Source: Limnohabitans sp. (GTDB lineage Bacteria > Pseudomonadota > Gammaproteobacteria > Burkholderiales > Burkholderiaceae_C). From it: DNA of 7,003 nt. Below are positions 5,362 to 7,003 of the stretch, in pieces (the first letter of the stretch is position 1; each line of letters opens with the position of its first letter). Where the stretch lies: positions 1 to 7,003 of the forward strand of contig JALQUL010000458.1 in the NCBI GenBank assembly GCA_023260735.1, in the 5' to 3' direction. The notes below the pieces were generated by a model. That model made no database searches. It was not told the DNA's origin and saw only the letters and a list, made by a program, of their open reading frames with translations. The translations under genes and the position numbers were made by a program.

Positions 5362-6402
5362 TTAACCAAAATTGGCTGGAATTTTTGCCCTAGATTTGGC
5401 TTCAAAAATATTCACTTGATTTTTCTTTACCAACTCAAGCAAACACTGGTCAAGGGTCTGCATGCCTTCATTGGTACCCGTTTGAATGGCTGAATACATT
5501 TGTGCAACTTTTCCTTCGCGAATTAAATTCCGAATCGCACTAGTACCGACCATGATTTCATGAGCGGCCACTCGCCCAGTACCTGCTTTATTTTTAAGCA
5601 GGGTCTGAGAAATAACCGCCTCTAAAGATTCGGAAAGCATAGAGCGCACCATTTCTTTTTCATCGGCTGGAAACACATCAATAATACGATCAATGGTTTT
5701 CGCCGCACTTGAGGTATGCAAGGTACCAAAAACTAAATGTCCTGTTTCGGCTGCAGTTAACGCTAATCGAATCGTTTCTAAATCACGCATTTCGCCCACT
5801 AAAATAGCATCTGGGTCTTCGCGTAAGGCGGACTTTAAAGCAGCTGCAAAACTATGGGTATGCACCGATACTTCTCGTTGATTGACCAAACATTTTTTTG
5901 ACTCATGCACAAACTCTATAGGGTCTTCTACGGTTAATATATGACCATGCTCGGTTTCATTGAGATAATTCACCATAGCGGCTAAAGTAGTGGATTTTCC
6001 AGAACCCGTAGGCCCAGTCACTAATACTAAGCCCCTTGGTTTTAGTGCTAACTTTGCAAATATAGGTGGTGCATTTAACTCCTCTAGGGTTAACACCTTA
6101 GATGGAATGGTACGAAAAACTGCACCAGGACCTCTTTGATGATTAAACGCATTCACTCGAAATCTAGCCAAACCATTTATTTCAAATGAAAAGTCAATTT
6201 CTAAAAACTCTTCATAAAATTTACGCTGGGTGTCACTCATGATGTCGTAAACCATGTCATGAACCTCTTTTGCATCAAGGGCGGGCAAGTTAATGCGTCG
6301 TACATCGCCATGCACTCGAATCATGGGAGGTAATCCAGCTGATAAATGCAAGTCAGATGCTTTATTTTTTACGCCAAATGCGAGTAATTGAGATACGTCC
6401 AT
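5362..6402 (-). CDS. pilT: Type IV pilus retraction ATPase PilT
   Basis: PilT is the hexameric motor that depolymerises type IV pili, powering twitching motility, surface sensing and DNA uptake. The 346-residue protein matches the usual length (about 344-347). An N-terminal PAS-like domain carries KNKASDLHLSAGLPPMIRVHG (13-32) and is followed by the RecA-like core. Core motifs are Walker A GPTGSGKST (130-138), Asp box VEDPIEF (158-164), Walker B DAILVGEMRD with catalytic Glu204, and His box GHLVFGTLHT (H222, H229). The retraction motif AIRNLIREGK (289-298) is intact, as in PilT proteins required for twitching, which argues for a functional retraction motor. GAAG ends five bases before the ATG at 6400-6402, on the minus strand. 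pilU follows after 56 bases, and yggS diverges across 31 bases. Pilus structural genes are not in the window. Confidence 0.97.
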   Translation of the reverse strand: MDVSQLLAFGVKNKASDLHLSAGLPPMIRVHGDVRRINLPALDAKEVHDMVYDIMSDTQRKFYEEFLEIDFSFEINGLARFRVNAFNHQRGPGAVFRTIPSKVLTLEELNAPPIFAKLALKPRGLVLVTGPTGSGKSTTLAAMVNYLNETEHGHILTVEDPIEFVHESKKCLVNQREVSVHTHSFAAALKSALREDPDAILVGEMRDLETIRLALTAAETGHLVFGTLHTSSAAKTIDRIIDVFPADEKEMVRSMLSESLEAVISQTLLKNKAGTGRVAAHEIMVGTSAIRNLIREGKVAQMYSAIQTGTNEGMQTLDQCLLELVKKNQVNIFEAKSRAKIPANFG

Positions 6403-6421
6403 TTATTCTTCACTTTTGTTT

Positions 6422-6460
6422 TACTATGCCATTATGACGACTATTGAACAACGAATCCAA
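6422..6460. promoter_or_regulatory. Candidate overlapping divergent promoters of pilT (minus) and yggS (plus)
   Basis: For pilT, the minus strand carries TTGGAT (complement of 6455-6460), an 18-base spacer and CATAAT (complement of 6431-6436, five of six matches to the -10 consensus). This predicts an untranslated leader of roughly 20-25 bases. For yggS, TACTAT at 6422-6427 (four of six matches) lies six bases before the ATG but has no good -35. The two elements are within ten bases of each other, and the pilT -10 covers the yggS start codon. These are visual matches only. Confidence 0.4.
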
Positions 6461-7003
6461 AATGTACAACAACGAATTGAAAAATGCTGTCAAAATTGTG
6501 GAAGAGAAGCGACTGAAGTGAGACTTTTAGCCGTTTCAAAGACCTATAATAGTTCTTGTATTGAAACAGCTATGCTAGCAGGTCAATACGCTTTTGGTGA
6601 AAATTATGTTCAAGAAGGTGTTGAAAAAATTCAACTTTTAACTCATTATAAAAAAACCAGTCCACTCCAATGGCATTTTATTGGACCTTTGCAAAGTAAT
6701 AAGACAGCACTTGTCGCAGAAAATTTTGATTGGGTGCACAGTATTGACCGATTCAAAATCGCACAACGTTTAAGTGCGCAGCGGCCCGTTCACCTGCCCC
6801 CTTTACAAATTTGTTTGCAAGTCAATACTGATGCTGGCCCCAACAAATCAGGTGTGCATGTGAGCGAAGTAATCGAATTGGCAAAGGCTGTAGCAGAACT
6901 CCCACAAATCACCTTAAGAGGATTAATGGCTATACCTGAGCCTTACCCTTCTTACCAAGAAACTCTCACAAGCCATTTATTATTAAAAACGATTTTTAAT
7001 GAC
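6434..7003 (+). CDS. yggS: YggS/PROSC family PLP homeostasis protein (PLPBP), truncated by window end
   Basis: YggS (PLPBP) is a cytoplasmic pyridoxal-phosphate-binding protein with an alanine-racemase-like TIM barrel and no known catalytic activity; it buffers free PLP and affects amino-acid metabolism. The first 190 codons are present, out of about 230 usual. The PLP lysine is K36 in LLAVSKTY, followed by FGENYVQE (54-61), WHFIGPLQSNK (80-90), VNTDAGPNKSG (130-140) and LRGLMAIP (161-168), all in family order. The ATG at 6434 gives the normal distance to the PLP lysine (K36, as in E. coli). No ribosome binding site is visible before it; the preceding bases are TTACTATGCCATT. Placement next to pilT, in divergent or nearby orientation, is common in beta- and gammaproteobacteria. 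The frame stays open to the right edge, so the C-terminus lies outside the window. Confidence 0.95.
   Translation, partial: MTTIEQRIQNVQQRIEKCCQNCGREATEVRLLAVSKTYNSSCIETAMLAGQYAFGENYVQEGVEKIQLLTHYKKTSPLQWHFIGPLQSNKTALVAENFDWVHSIDRFKIAQRLSAQRPVHLPPLQICLQVNTDAGPNKSGVHVSEVIELAKAVAELPQITLRGLMAIPEPYPSYQETLTSHLLLKTIFND

Noticed and set aside
4169..6402. Two similar ATPase genes side by side as a recent tandem duplication
   Set aside because: They are the long-diverged paralogues PilU and PilT, each with its own diagnostic N-terminus. DNA similarity is limited to conserved ATPase motifs.

Overview
The window is mostly a compact stretch of a Gram-negative bacterial chromosome with moderately low GC (about 42% where I hand-counted, 421-660). 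It was most likely taken from a betaproteobacterium, probably Burkholderiales. The reasons are the order rsmI / yraN / SIS-domain isomerase / two-BON lipoprotein with no lpoA between rsmI and yraN, the pilT-pilU pair divergent from yggS, and protein wording typical of that group (for example YLVATPIGNLADI in RsmI and AAELVGRFERERP in the isomerase). The assignment comes from remembered family patterns, not from a database search.

Layout. Positions 1 to about 415-424 are foreign to the rest: on the minus strand they encode part of a eukaryotic-type calpain protease, with the catalytic His and Asn and the start of the following beta-sandwich domain, at about 53% GC and about 70% GC at third codon positions. 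The calpain abuts the bacterial gene rsmI in a different reading frame and replaces the last ~50 codons of RsmI. This is best read as a chimeric join (assembly or library artefact, or mixed host/symbiont DNA), although a real insertion cannot be excluded from sequence alone.

From 1164 to 2936 lies an envelope and housekeeping block. rsmI (minus) and yraN (plus) have start codons that overlap head to head. After a 176-base gap containing a short leader-like ORF with a strong ribosome binding site come a phosphoheptose isomerase/DiaA-type gene and, overlapping its end by 11 bases, the outer-membrane lipoprotein gene dolP. A strong bidirectional terminator at about 2975-3005 separates this block from a convergent minus-strand beta-hydroxyacid dehydrogenase gene (3011-3943).

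After a 225-base gap with no convincing gene comes the minus-strand pair pilT-pilU, the type IV pilus retraction ATPases (transcribed from about 6400 down to 4169). yggS, the PLP homeostasis protein gene, diverges from pilT across only 31 bases and runs off the right edge.

Functionally, the isomerase (LPS heptose or DnaA control) and DolP (outer-membrane integrity) form one small operon. PilT and PilU power twitching and pilus retraction. RsmI and YraN are separate housekeeping functions. I see no tRNA, rRNA, CRISPR array, insertion sequence or phage gene. The most notable signal is the calpain/RsmI junction; the rest is ordinary chromosome with a few regulatory details worth checking.
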